The position numbers and the translations under genes were made by a program. The notes beneath the pieces are model-generated. The model was given only the letters and a program-made list of their open reading frames with translations. It made no database searches and was not told the origin of the DNA. Positions 45,944-54,655 of a stretch of 64,000 bases of DNA are shown here, in pieces. Source of the stretch: Oligoflexia bacterium (GTDB taxonomy: Bacteria > Bdellovibrionota_C > UBA2361 > JBGSMV01); NCBI GenBank assembly GCA_019694515.1, contig JAIBBU010000002.1, forward strand, positions 62,001-126,000, read 5' to 3'. Numbering within the stretch: position 1 is the stretch's first letter; the number at the start of each line of letters is the position of its first letter.

Positions 45944-46172
45944 ATTAGCGGTGGGCCTTAGCTACGGCGGCTGTGCAGCTCCGAGCCTCAGCTGCCGCGG
46001 AGAATTTTTGGCAGCCGATGAGATCGTCCGGTTAGCCCGGCGCTTCGGAGTAAGCGTGGTTGAGCACCCCGAATTAGCCCGTGCTCTTGATCCGCTCGAA
46101 TTGGACCAAGAGATTCCAAGAGAACTCTTTGAAGCCGTGGCGGTGCTGCTGGCCGAGCTTGGTAAGCTTTAG
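45927..46172 (+). CDS. Stand-alone SctU/FlhB C-terminal (CC) domain
   Basis: An 81-residue protein that aligns along its whole length with the C-terminal cleaved domain of SctU/FlhB. It shows LAVGLSYGGCAAPSLSCRGE (usual form AVALxY...AP.v.AKG), then DEIVRLARRFGVSVVEHPEL, LARALDPLEL and QEIPRELFEAVAVLLAEL. Its first residues, MTNAHKLAVGLSY, align with TNPTHYAVALKY; the protein begins two residues before the natural N/P cleavage site. Its start overlaps the kinase gene's end by 17 bases, so it is likely in the operon. Free-standing FlhB-C proteins exist elsewhere, but here no full SctU is present in the window. Confidence 0.85.
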   Translation: MTNAHKLAVGLSYGGCAAPSLSCRGEFLAADEIVRLARRFGVSVVEHPELARALDPLELDQEIPRELFEAVAVLLAELGKL

Positions 46173-46349
46173 CGGGTACTTAAGAACAGTTCGGGCGCGA
46201 GCTCGAAGGGCGCTTCCTGAATGCCTCGGCGCTTGGGGGCAAATCAGAACGCTGCTATATACTCCGGATGGCCGAGCCGGCTGGTGTACATCCCTAAAAA
46301 ATATCCTCAGTTGTGTTTATAGCTGAGCTTGAGTATTTTCCAACTAACA

Positions 46350-47342
46350 ATGGCGAGATACCTAAAACTTGAAGAGCTCAGAAGCGAGGGACCGATTGAA
46401 GTAGGACAGCTTCAGTCGGGGGATGTAATTGTCGGCCGTGAGCCAGACAATAATGGTGTGGCTCTCAGCAGCCGGGCGGTCTCTCGTAATCACGGTGTTT
46501 TTACCAAGGTGCGCAATCACTGGATGTATCGGGATCTAGGGTCGACCAACGGCAGCTGGATCAACGGTGTGCAATGCAAACCCAACCAGTGGCGCTTAGT
46601 ACGAGCCGGGAACGTGATGCAGTTTGCGGACCTGTTGGTGCGGATTGGCAGCGGGGGCGATGCGATGAATCGGAACCAGCCCGCGCCGGGCATCAGCAGT
46701 ATCGGCGGCCGTTCGCTTTTGGTGTTCTCGGCGGAGGACTTTGTCGACGAGTTTCTTATTCCGGAATATGGACGGGCGCTGGTGATTGGAGGCTCGCAGG
46801 CCGATTTGGCGCTGGAGGGCGACATTTTTGAACAGGCCTCGCTGGTGATTGAGAGGCGCGGGGATAAAATTTGTGCCTTCTCTCTAGTGAAAGAGGTCGA
46901 GTGGCTGCTGAACGACGAAGTTCGGCGCACCACCAGCGACATTTCGGATGGCGATATTATCCAGCTCGGAAATTACACCGTGCTTCTAAACGATCCTTCC
47001 CATGGCTCGGCCGATTTTACTCCGCAAAAAGTTGGCGGAGCCAGAGAATGGGGAGCTTCTGATGCCCCCAGTAGCGGACGAATGCACACCAAGGCGCTGG
47101 GAGGATTCGGTCAGGCACCCTTAGAGTCGCAGGCTGGAGTGGATGAAACCATGGCTCTCGATCCTTCCGAGATGGAATCTAAAATGACCGGCGCCGATAT
47201 GCATCCGTCGATGCGCTATAATATTGGCACCTTCGGGGGTGGCTCGGGGGCCGGAGGACTGGAAGACCGGCTAATTCTGGCGATTGGGTTGATTTTGTTC
47301 TTCGTTGTGGCCGGACTCGCGCTTTGGTGGATGATTGGATAG
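46350..47342 (+). CDS. FHA-domain protein with C-terminal membrane span
   Basis: A 330-residue protein. Residues ~25-95 form a canonical FHA domain (VIVGREPDNN, SSRAVSRNHGV, DLGSTNGSWINGVQ) that binds phosphothreonine. A second, degenerate FHA-like domain follows (~110-215). After a Gly/Ser linker the last ~20 residues are one membrane span. In T3SSs SctD carries an N-terminal cytoplasmic FHA fold and one span before a periplasmic part; here almost nothing follows the span. Its place after the SctU pieces suggests a role in the locus. The ATG at 46350 is chosen; a TTG at 46329 is possible. Confidence 0.74.
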   Translation: MARYLKLEELRSEGPIEVGQLQSGDVIVGREPDNNGVALSSRAVSRNHGVFTKVRNHWMYRDLGSTNGSWINGVQCKPNQWRLVRAGNVMQFADLLVRIGSGGDAMNRNQPAPGISSIGGRSLLVFSAEDFVDEFLIPEYGRALVIGGSQADLALEGDIFEQASLVIERRGDKICAFSLVKEVEWLLNDEVRRTTSDISDGDIIQLGNYTVLLNDPSHGSADFTPQKVGGAREWGASDAPSSGRMHTKALGGFGQAPLESQAGVDETMALDPSEMESKMTGADMHPSMRYNIGTFGGGSGAGGLEDRLILAIGLILFFVVAGLALWWMIG

Positions 47343-47350
47343 GCGCCGTG

Positions 47351-48805
47351 TTAGGTAGTTGAGCTCGGCGACGCTTCCTTCTCCGCTTCCTTTTTAATCG
47401 CTGGGAGTTTGACCCGCACCCTGAACTCCTGTTCCGACGGACTCTTGAACTCAATTGCGCTGCGGTACTTTTGCGCGATCTTTTGAGCTGCAATTAACCC
47501 AAAGCCCAGCTTGCTGTGGCTAGGTTCGCTGGGATCCTCATCGAATTTACCCGCCAATAGACGGCTCAGCCGAGGATTGGGAAGGAACGGCAGCCCGCGC
47601 TTCGAAATGCAGCTAATTTCGATCGCGGCACTGTTTCCGGGAGAATCGCTCTTGCCCTTGATGCGAATCTCGCCGTGGCCGCCAATGAATTCCGAGGCGT
47701 AGAGGAGCATCTGTCCCAGCAGCTGGATCAGGTCGGTGCTAGTAACCGCCAGATCTAAATTCTCTTCGACATCGACGCGCAGGCTTATCCCAGAGCTTAA
47801 CAGCAGATCTACGAATTCCAGCAGCCGGGTCAAGCAGAGATTGAGCCGACTCTTCTTCGGAAGGCCTTCCAGAAACTCCTGCGAACAATTGAGAACCGAA
47901 GACCCGCTTCCAAGGTACGCGGATTCAATCAGCCGAATGCATGCGGCTGTAGTCATCAAACCAACAGAGCGCGTGCGCTGGCCCAGGAGCAGCGAGTGGT
48001 GCAACTGCGAGAGCTGCGCGGTCTCATGCAGTATGAGAGCGATGTACTTTATCCGCCCATGCTTATCGATTAACTCCACGATTTCAGGGGCAAAGCGGCA
48101 AACCAAGCCGTCCGGGCGTGTAACGGCCAAGTTGGCGGGCAGCTTTGCGGGTTCGACGCCCAAGGCATTCTTGGGCGTGGGCCTTGAAGGACGATGGTTG
48201 ACGATCAGCTCCTCGAAGTTTTCCTTGATCCAGAGCGCGTCCTGCGAACCATTTTGCTGCTCGAGGCCGAGCAGTGTCAAAGCGGCATTGTTTATAAACT
48301 CAAGGTCGAGCCGCTCCGAAAACACAATCATCGGACTAGGGGCAAGATTCAGTATATCTAGAGCTTCGCCTTTCGAGCTAATCTTGACCGATAGGGACTG
48401 AATTGTTTCGGCGAAAGCACGGCGCTGACGCGTCATCGAGCCGATATGCAGATAAAGCAGATCTGCATCGAATGGTTGCAGTAGTACAACGTCCGCTCCC
48501 ATTTCGAAAAACGATTGGAGGATCGGTTTGTCGGTGGTTTGCGCTAAGCCAATGATGGGGGTGTTAGTGAGGACGCTATTGGATTTCAACTGCAAACAGG
48601 CGCCCACCCCGCTGGACCCATCGCGCAGCCGCAGCGGCACGACGACGCAGTCCAGTTCGGCCTGCTCGGAAACCGGCCAAGCCAAAAGTTCCGCCAAATT
48701 CACGACCGGACGCAATTCATAATCATGGCGGCTAAAGAGCGGCATGATCACACCACTACCGGCATCATCCGGAGAAATTAGCGCAATGGTAGGCGCTTTT
48801 GACAT
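47351..48805 (-). CDS. Receiver-like, PAS and ATPase-domain regulator
   Basis: A 484-residue cytoplasmic protein. The first ~130 residues resemble a receiver domain (PTIALISPDDAGSG start, FEMGADVVLLQPFDADLLYL) but its phosphoacceptor is not evident. Residues ~145-270 look like a PAS domain. The last ~150 resemble a degenerate histidine-kinase ATPase (LIQLLGQMLLYASEFIGGHG, GFGLIAAQKIAQKY) with a weak H-box. It lies convergently beside the FHA gene and may be part of the T3SS or an independent regulator. Confidence 0.66.
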   Translation of the reverse strand: MSKAPTIALISPDDAGSGVIMPLFSRHDYELRPVVNLAELLAWPVSEQAELDCVVVPLRLRDGSSGVGACLQLKSNSVLTNTPIIGLAQTTDKPILQSFFEMGADVVLLQPFDADLLYLHIGSMTRQRRAFAETIQSLSVKISSKGEALDILNLAPSPMIVFSERLDLEFINNAALTLLGLEQQNGSQDALWIKENFEELIVNHRPSRPTPKNALGVEPAKLPANLAVTRPDGLVCRFAPEIVELIDKHGRIKYIALILHETAQLSQLHHSLLLGQRTRSVGLMTTAACIRLIESAYLGSGSSVLNCSQEFLEGLPKKSRLNLCLTRLLEFVDLLLSSGISLRVDVEENLDLAVTSTDLIQLLGQMLLYASEFIGGHGEIRIKGKSDSPGNSAAIEISCISKRGLPFLPNPRLSRLLAGKFDEDPSEPSHSKLGFGLIAAQKIAQKYRSAIEFKSPSEQEFRVRVKLPAIKKEAEKEASPSSTT

Positions 48806-48863
48806 GCGCAGGTTTGCGTTTGGCGCTTTAGTTAATGTAATCTAGTGCGAGTTTAGGCCTTTG

Positions 48864-48869
48864 TATAAT
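48864..48869 (+). promoter_or_regulatory. Candidate -10 element before the LPS-core unit
   Basis: TATAAT lies 50 bases before the ATG at 48919. No good -35 is found at 16-18 bases. Confidence 0.33.
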
Positions 48870-48918
48870 TTCGTCAGATTGCCCCGCAAGCTTAATTTTA
48901 TTCATTCTGCTCGCATTT

Positions 48919-49863
48919 ATGCTGTGTTTGGTTACTGGAGCTGCTGGATTCATCGGATCAACACTTTGTGAGCGCCTGCTGCGCGACGGGCACACTGTGC
49001 GTGCGATTGACTCATTCGTAGAGTACTACCCGCGCGCCTTAAAGGAGCAGAACCTGAGCTTGGCGCTAAAACAGCCCGGCTTCCAGTTTTTGGAGGGGGA
49101 TTTAGCAGCCAGCAATTTAAAGGACCTACTGAAGGACGTAGAGGTTGTCTTTCATCAGGCGGCCCAAGCGGGAGTGCGCGCAAGTTGGGGGCGTTATTTC
49201 CAAAGTTACACGCATAACAATATCACCGCGACCCAGGCGCTGCTTGAGGGGTGTCAGGGGCTAAAGCATCTGCGCAAGTTTATATTTGCCTCCAGCTCTT
49301 CGGTCTATGGCAACGCCGAAACCGCGCCGACTTCCGAGCGCGTGATTCCTGCCCCGGTCTCACCCTATGGCGTTACTAAGCTTGCTAGTGAACACATGGT
49401 GACCTTGTATGCTAAAGAGGCCGCGGTGCCCACAGTAGCGCTTCGATACTTCACCGTGTTCGGACCGCGTCAGCGTCCCGACATGGCATTTAATAGATTC
49501 ATTCGCTCGGCGTTGCAGCGCGAGGCGATCGTGGTTTACGGCGATGGGACCCAAAGCCGAGATTTCACCTACATCGACGATATTATCGAAGCCAATCTGT
49601 TGGCTGCCGAGAAGGGAGCGCCCGGGGAAGTTTTTAACGTCGGTGGCGGCCCGCACGCCTCAGTCAATGAAGTTTTGAAGATTTTGGATGCCGAATTAGG
49701 CCAGCTGGATGTCAAATATGAAGAGCGTCAGCGCGGTGATGCACGGCATACCTATGCTGATATTTCACTCGCCAAACACAAGCTCGGCTTTACCCCAAAG
49801 ACCACCTTGGCCGATGGGCTGCGGGCCGAGATTGCCTGGCTCAAGTCCTCTCTAGGTGCATGA
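48919..49863 (+). CDS. NAD-dependent epimerase/dehydratase (GalE/UDP-GlcA epimerase-like)
   Basis: A 314-residue extended SDR. VTGAAGFIGSTLCERLL forms the NAD-binding Rossmann motif, and the catalytic Ser is in FASSSSVYGNA. YGVTK supplies Tyr and Lys; TVFGPRQRPDMAFNRFI resembles UDP-glucuronate 4-epimerases. It makes a sugar nucleotide in the cytoplasm, probably for LPS. Its stop overlaps the start of the heptosyltransferase gene by four bases. Confidence 0.88.
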   Translation: MLCLVTGAAGFIGSTLCERLLRDGHTVRAIDSFVEYYPRALKEQNLSLALKQPGFQFLEGDLAASNLKDLLKDVEVVFHQAAQAGVRASWGRYFQSYTHNNITATQALLEGCQGLKHLRKFIFASSSSVYGNAETAPTSERVIPAPVSPYGVTKLASEHMVTLYAKEAAVPTVALRYFTVFGPRQRPDMAFNRFIRSALQREAIVVYGDGTQSRDFTYIDDIIEANLLAAEKGAPGEVFNVGGGPHASVNEVLKILDAELGQLDVKYEERQRGDARHTYADISLAKHKLGFTPKTTLADGLRAEIAWLKSSLGA

Positions 49864-50873
49864 AGATTCTGCTGGTTCAAACTAGCTTTCTCGGCGATAC
49901 GGTGCTCTCCACTCCGGTAATTGGTGCGCTAGATTTGCTTTTCCCTTCGGCAGAGATCTGGTGTCTGACCACTCCCGGAGGTAAGGAGCTTCTGCGAAAT
50001 GATCCGCGGCTCAGCGGAATATTAGTGTACGACAAGCGCGGCATTGATCGAGGCTGGAACGGCATGCGGCGCATGGCTCAGCAACTCGCGGCTCTGAAGT
50101 TTGATCGCGTTTATTCGCTCCATCGCTCCGCCCGTACGGCGCTGATGTTGTTTTTATCGCGGCTGCCCATGCGCATCGGCTTCCGCGAAGCTAAGCTGTC
50201 TTTCTTGTACCATCGCCGCGTCGGGCGTGCTCGTGAAGCACATGATGTGCTGCGTAATCTTAGTCTGCTAAAGCCAGAGCTGCCTCCGGAAGCGCAATTT
50301 TCGACAGCGCTGCGATTGCATCTCCCTTCAATAGAGCAAACCAGCGCAAGGCTGCGCGATTTGCTCACCGGACCAGCCTATGTCCTGCTGGTCCCCGCCA
50401 GTGTCTGGCGTACGAAGATGTGGCATTGGGAGCGTTACCGCGAGCTTGCTCAGAGCCTAATAGCGGCTGGCGAAAAAGTGGTGCTGGCGGGTTCTCCTGC
50501 CGAGGTCGGGGTCTGCGCCAAGATTGCTAAGGGGTTGGCGCTAACCGATTTATCCGGCCATAGCAGCATTTCAGATCTGATGGCATTGGTGGGGCACTCG
50601 CGGCTGCTAATTTGTAATGATAGTCTGGCATTGCACCTTGGTTCCGCCTTCAAGGTGCCCTGCATTGCGGTGTTTTGTTCGACTGTTCCTGAGTTTGGTT
50701 TCGGGCCTTGGGAGAACCGAGCGGAAGTGCTGGGAGTGACAGGATTGGAGTGTCGGCCATGCGGACGTCATGGTCATAAAACCTGTCCCACGGGAACAGA
50801 ACGCTGCATGCGGGAGATTTCTTCGCAGCAGGTGTATCAATCTGTTTTGAGAGTTTTACAGGCGCATGAGTGA
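49860..50873 (+). CDS. waaF: GT9 heptosyltransferase (WaaF-like)
   Basis: A 337-residue GT9 protein. ILLVQTSFLGDTVLSTPVIG is the donor-side start. VPASVWRTKMWHWERYRELA and later CNDSLALHLGSAFKVPCIAVF are the WaaF/WaaC-type motifs. It adds heptose to the LPS inner core on the cytoplasmic face. WaaF versus WaaC cannot be fully separated without alignment; WaaF is favoured by the NDSLALHLGSA form. ATGA overlap upstream, overlap with the Kdo-kinase gene downstream. Confidence 0.86.
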   Translation: MKILLVQTSFLGDTVLSTPVIGALDLLFPSAEIWCLTTPGGKELLRNDPRLSGILVYDKRGIDRGWNGMRRMAQQLAALKFDRVYSLHRSARTALMLFLSRLPMRIGFREAKLSFLYHRRVGRAREAHDVLRNLSLLKPELPPEAQFSTALRLHLPSIEQTSARLRDLLTGPAYVLLVPASVWRTKMWHWERYRELAQSLIAAGEKVVLAGSPAEVGVCAKIAKGLALTDLSGHSSISDLMALVGHSRLLICNDSLALHLGSAFKVPCIAVFCSTVPEFGFGPWENRAEVLGVTGLECRPCGRHGHKTCPTGTERCMREISSQQVYQSVLRVLQAHE

Positions 50874-51597
50874 GATCGCACGAGATATTAATGGGCGCGG
50901 CTATCGAGTCGATATCCAGCCGGCATTTGGACATGTCAGCGCTCAAGATTTGATTAGTTTAGTGACTAGGCCGGCGGAGGCTAAGGCCGCCCGATTAGGC
51001 GGGCGCGGCGGAGTTTCCTATGCGCAGCTTCCGGGCGCAGGTGCGGTGGTAATTAAACAATACAGGCGCGGCGGAGTTTTCGGCATTTTTGTGCGCGAGG
51101 TGTATTGGAGGGTGGGCGCGCTGCGTTCTGAGCATGAGTGCCGGATGTTGGAGGTGGTGCGCTCGCTGGGGGTGTCTGCGCCTGAGGCTGTCGCGGTGAT
51201 TAGTCGCGGGGGCAGATTTTATCGTACCTGGCTGATCACGCGTGAAGTAGGGGAGCGCCTGACCTTAGCCGAGCTGGCATTGGCCGATGAGGATCGCGCA
51301 CGTAGTATCATCCCAGCGTTGGTAGCGCAGATGAATCTGTTGATCGACAATCAGATCTTTCATGTCGACCTGCATCCAGGAAATGTGCTGGTGGGACCCG
51401 GGGCCAGCGTACATCTAGTCGATTTCGATAAGGCTGGGGAGTTTTCCGGAAGTCGCGAGGATCTGCGCGACAAATATGTTTTTCGTTGGCGGCGCGCAGT
51501 GATTAAACATCGTCTTCCTGAAGTATTATCGGAGCTTGTGTGTCTGGGGCTTAGACATAAGCCGGCGGAAGCGGCGCGCAGACCGGCCGAAGCATGA
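50866..51597 (+). CDS. LPS core kinase (KdkA/WaaP-like)
   Basis: A 243-residue protein of the KdkA/InaA kinase group. VVIKQYRRGG carries the ATP-binding Lys, NQIFHVDLHPGNVLV the catalytic Asp (HxDLHPxN), and HLVDFDKAGEF the metal-binding Asp. These enzymes phosphorylate Kdo or heptose in the LPS core. It is placed between two heptosyltransferase genes, which fits. It overlaps waaF by eight bases. Confidence 0.86.
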   Translation: MSEIARDINGRGYRVDIQPAFGHVSAQDLISLVTRPAEAKAARLGGRGGVSYAQLPGAGAVVIKQYRRGGVFGIFVREVYWRVGALRSEHECRMLEVVRSLGVSAPEAVAVISRGGRFYRTWLITREVGERLTLAELALADEDRARSIIPALVAQMNLLIDNQIFHVDLHPGNVLVGPGASVHLVDFDKAGEFSGSREDLRDKYVFRWRRAVIKHRLPEVLSELVCLGLRHKPAEAARRPAEA

Positions 51598-51605
51598 GAG
51601 GTTAA

Positions 51606-52658
51606 ATGGGCGCGCTCAAGCCGAATGCCTCAATTTTGATAGTCCTGATGGGATCGCTTGGCGATGTTGCGCGCGGTTTGCATCTCGCGCGTTCGATCAA
51701 GACACAGCTTCCAGAGAGTAAGATCACTTGGCTGGTCGAGCCAGCCAGCGCCGAGTTGGTGAAGGTGCACCCAAGTATCGATCGCATCATTGTATTCGAA
51801 AGGCGCTTAAGCTGGGGGGCCCTGCGCGCCGTCATCTCCGAGCTGCGCCGTGACAAATTCGATTTGGTGTTAGATCTGCAGCGGCATTTCAAGAGTGGTT
51901 GTTTCAGTTTGCTTTCGGGCGCTCCGCAACGCTTGGGATTTAACCGGCGGGATGCCAAAGAATTCAATTGGGTTTTCAATAATCAGCATATCCCGGCCTA
52001 TGGAGACGCACTTAGCAAGCTTGAGCACTATCTGAAGTTTGCGCACCATTTGGGATTGTCGGAGCAAGATTTTGGTTCAGGACTAGAGCAGCTCGATCTA
52101 GCGGAACGATTAAAAAAGCTTTCGATCGAACCAGGCAGTCCATATCTTTTCATCGTTTTGGGTTCAGCCTGGGAATCGAAGGATTGGTTGCCGTCCGGGT
52201 ATACGGCGCTGCTTGACAGGCTCTGTGCCAGTCTGCGCTATCCGCTGTTTCTAGTTGGAGGCCCGGGACATCGAAATCTGGGAGCAGAGCTGCAGCAGCG
52301 CAGCGGCAGCGACCTGGTCAGAAGTATTGCGGGCGAAACCAGCCTGCTCGATCTGATCGCGCTGATTAGGTATGCCCGAGCTGGCGTGGGTCCAGACTCT
52401 GGTCCGGGCCATTTGGCGTCGGCGCTGCGGGTGCCCTATGTTTCGCTTTTCGGTGCGACATCTCCCGCCCGTACTGCGCCTTGGGGGCAGGCAAATTTGG
52501 TGGTGCGCTCCAGTATCGGATGTTCACCTTGTGGTTTCAGAAAGTGTCCTGGTCTAAACCGGCTCTGTATGCGCTTAATAAGCGCCGAAAGCGTAATGCT
52601 CAAGATCGCGGAGGCCCTGGATCAGGGCCCGATCGGCCATTCTCAAGGTCAGTTGTAG
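51606..52658 (+). CDS. GT9 heptosyltransferase (WaaC/WaaQ-like)
   Basis: A 350-residue GT9 protein. ILIVLMGSLGDVARGLHLARS begins it; DLVLDLQRHFKSG and VGPDSGPGHLASALRVPYVSL are later motifs of the family. With the paralogue upstream it probably builds the inner-core heptose pair. Nine bases follow the Kdo-kinase stop. Confidence 0.86.
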   Translation: MGALKPNASILIVLMGSLGDVARGLHLARSIKTQLPESKITWLVEPASAELVKVHPSIDRIIVFERRLSWGALRAVISELRRDKFDLVLDLQRHFKSGCFSLLSGAPQRLGFNRRDAKEFNWVFNNQHIPAYGDALSKLEHYLKFAHHLGLSEQDFGSGLEQLDLAERLKKLSIEPGSPYLFIVLGSAWESKDWLPSGYTALLDRLCASLRYPLFLVGGPGHRNLGAELQQRSGSDLVRSIAGETSLLDLIALIRYARAGVGPDSGPGHLASALRVPYVSLFGATSPARTAPWGQANLVVRSSIGCSPCGFRKCPGLNRLCMRLISAESVMLKIAEALDQGPIGHSQGQL

Positions 52659-52715
52659 AGCGGCGACGCTTTTACTATTCTCAAGCCCATAGTTCTGCTT
52701 AACTTTGAGGAGCGC

Positions 52716-53744
52716 GTGCTGAGCCGCAAAGCCGACCTGATTAAAATTCTAAATAAGATACGCGGACTTCCAATATTGGTGGTCGGGGATCTGATGCTCG
52801 ATCGCTATATTTGGGGAGCGGTGGAGCGCATCTCTCCCGAGGCGCCGGTACCGGTGGTAAGAGTAAACCGGGTTGAAGATCGGCTTGGAGGAGCTGGAAA
52901 TGTGGCCCGTAATTTAGCGCGGCTTGGTGCGCAGGTGCACGTGGCGGGATTAGTGGGTGCCGACGAAGAGGGGCTGACGCTTCTGAAGATTGCTGAACGC
53001 GACGGTATGAATACCAGGGCTATTTTGCGGGATCGCTCTACCCCAACGACTCTGAAGACGCGGGTAATTGCACATGCGCAGCAGGTGGTGCGAATCGACC
53101 GTGAGGAAATTGGAAATTCTGCCAAACGCATGCAGCGTGAGCTGGTAAAACTGGTTAGAGCCGCCCTTCCGAAGATGCGGGCGCTGATTGTTTCTGACTA
53201 TGGCAAGGGAGCGATCGGTCAGGAGCTCATGCTTTTTTTAGCTGAGGCTAAAGAGCGGGGGCAATTGGGCATGAGGGCCCGGCCATATCTGCTCGATCCC
53301 AATCCGGTCAACTACGAGATCTATCGGGAAGTGGGGGTCGTTAAACCGAACCGTAAGGAGGCCGAAGAAGCGTCCGGAATTAAGATTACAGACCGCGCCA
53401 CCGCGCTCAAGGCCGCACGCAGGTTAATCGAGAATTGGCAGGCCGAAATGGTGCTCTTAACGCTGGGTGAGCGCGGCCTGATGATCGCGCCTCGCGGCAA
53501 GCGCGTCGAGCCAATCTATCTGGACACGGTGGCGCAAGAGGTGCACGACGTGAGTGGTGCGGGCGATACCGTGACCGCGCTTTTTGCTGCGGCTCTTTCG
53601 GCTGGCGCAACACCCGCGCAGGCTGGCGATCTGGCCAATATTGGAGCCGGAATTGTGGTCTCGGAGGTCGGTACCGTGGCAATCGATCCCAAGAAGTTAA
53701 TCAGCGAGATCGAAAGATTGAGTGCCGGGAGAGGTTCCAAGTGA
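52716..53744 (+). CDS. hldA: D-glycero-beta-D-manno-heptose 7-phosphate kinase (HldA/RfaE1)
   Basis: A 342-residue PfkB-family kinase with the RfaE1 signatures: VVGDLMLDRYIWGAVERISPEAPVP-type start, LGGAGNVARNLARLG and DVSGAGDTVTA holding the catalytic Asp (about residue 283). It lacks the nucleotidyltransferase half of bifunctional HldE, so an hldC gene must be elsewhere. GTG start with GAGGAG a few bases upstream. It supplies the heptose for the two heptosyltransferases. The yicC start overlaps its stop. Confidence 0.9.
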   Translation: MLSRKADLIKILNKIRGLPILVVGDLMLDRYIWGAVERISPEAPVPVVRVNRVEDRLGGAGNVARNLARLGAQVHVAGLVGADEEGLTLLKIAERDGMNTRAILRDRSTPTTLKTRVIAHAQQVVRIDREEIGNSAKRMQRELVKLVRAALPKMRALIVSDYGKGAIGQELMLFLAEAKERGQLGMRARPYLLDPNPVNYEIYREVGVVKPNRKEAEEASGIKITDRATALKAARRLIENWQAEMVLLTLGERGLMIAPRGKRVEPIYLDTVAQEVHDVSGAGDTVTALFAAALSAGATPAQAGDLANIGAGIVVSEVGTVAIDPKKLISEIERLSAGRGSK

Positions 53745-54649
53745 CTGCTAAAGCGGAGATGAAGCTCGTCAGTATGACTGGAATGGGGATCGCTAGCGCT
53801 GCCCTGCCGCAGGTGTCCGTTTCGGTTCAGGTTAAATCCGTAAATAGCCGCCACCTGGATCTGATCGTGAAGCTGCCAGCGGAGTATGGCTTGTTTGAGC
53901 CAGAGCTGCGGGATGTGGCGAGTGGCGCGCTAAAAAGGGGGCGTGTCGAAATTTTAGTGGAGCGAACTCCCTTGAGCGGCGAGGCAGTTCAGTTGCGGGC
54001 AAACAGTGCTTTGTTGCAGGCCTACATGGACCTTTACCGGCAGTTGGCCGGTGAGGCTCTGGGGAAGAAGGGGGATTGGGAGGGCCACTTTTTGCGGGAG
54101 CTGCTGTTGCGGAGGGATTTGGTGGAGCAGGGCGGACCGGCGGTAGACCCGGTTTCTGAGCGCTCGCTGGTGATCAACGCACTCCGTAAGGCCGTGGATG
54201 CGCTCTTGGTGATGCGTGCAAACGAGGGTGCCCGGTTATTGAATGATATATCGATGCGATTGCAGGGGCTCGAGCAGATCCTGGATAAACTCCGCCAGGA
54301 ATCGGCCAGTGCGCCGGAGAAGGTGAAAAGTCGTATTCTCGAACGGCTTAAAAAGCTTGCTCCGGAGATTACTCTCGACCCGCAGCGGCTGGTGCAGGAG
54401 GCTGCTCAGGTCGCCGACCGGATCGATGTCAGCGAGGAGCTGGTGCGGCTGGCTGCGCATCTTCAGCAATTCCGATGCAGCGCCAGCGGAACTGCCCCCG
54501 GGAAAAAATTGGAATTCTTGCTGCAGGAGATGTCGCGCGAGCTTAATACGGTCGGTTCGAAAGCGCAGGATGCGATAGTTCAGCATCTGGTTGTGGACGG
54601 TAAAGCCTTGGTAGAGCAGTTGCGCGAGCAGATGCAGAATGTGGAGTAA
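53741..54649 (+). CDS. yicC: YicC/YloC family endoribonuclease-like protein
   Basis: A 302-residue protein. VSMTGMGIASA at the start, SVNSRHLDLIVKLPAEY, LKRGRVEILVE, then the coiled region and C-terminal REMSRELNTVGSKAQDAIV match the YicC family. Recent work on the family describes RNase activity. It is the usual neighbour of gmk, which follows six bases later. GTG start at 53741 with GAGAGG upstream; the ATG at 53759 is the alternative. Confidence 0.93.
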   Translation: MTAKAEMKLVSMTGMGIASAALPQVSVSVQVKSVNSRHLDLIVKLPAEYGLFEPELRDVASGALKRGRVEILVERTPLSGEAVQLRANSALLQAYMDLYRQLAGEALGKKGDWEGHFLRELLLRRDLVEQGGPAVDPVSERSLVINALRKAVDALLVMRANEGARLLNDISMRLQGLEQILDKLRQESASAPEKVKSRILERLKKLAPEITLDPQRLVQEAAQVADRIDVSEELVRLAAHLQQFRCSASGTAPGKKLEFLLQEMSRELNTVGSKAQDAIVQHLVVDGKALVEQLREQMQNVE

Positions 54650-54655
54650 TCAACG

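Noticed and set aside
38536..46172. Flagellar export genes (fliP, fliQ, fliR, flhB) instead of T3SS
   Set aside because: No flagellar structural genes are present, and a SctI-like rod gene leads the locus; the T3SS reading is preferred, although the gate families are homologous.
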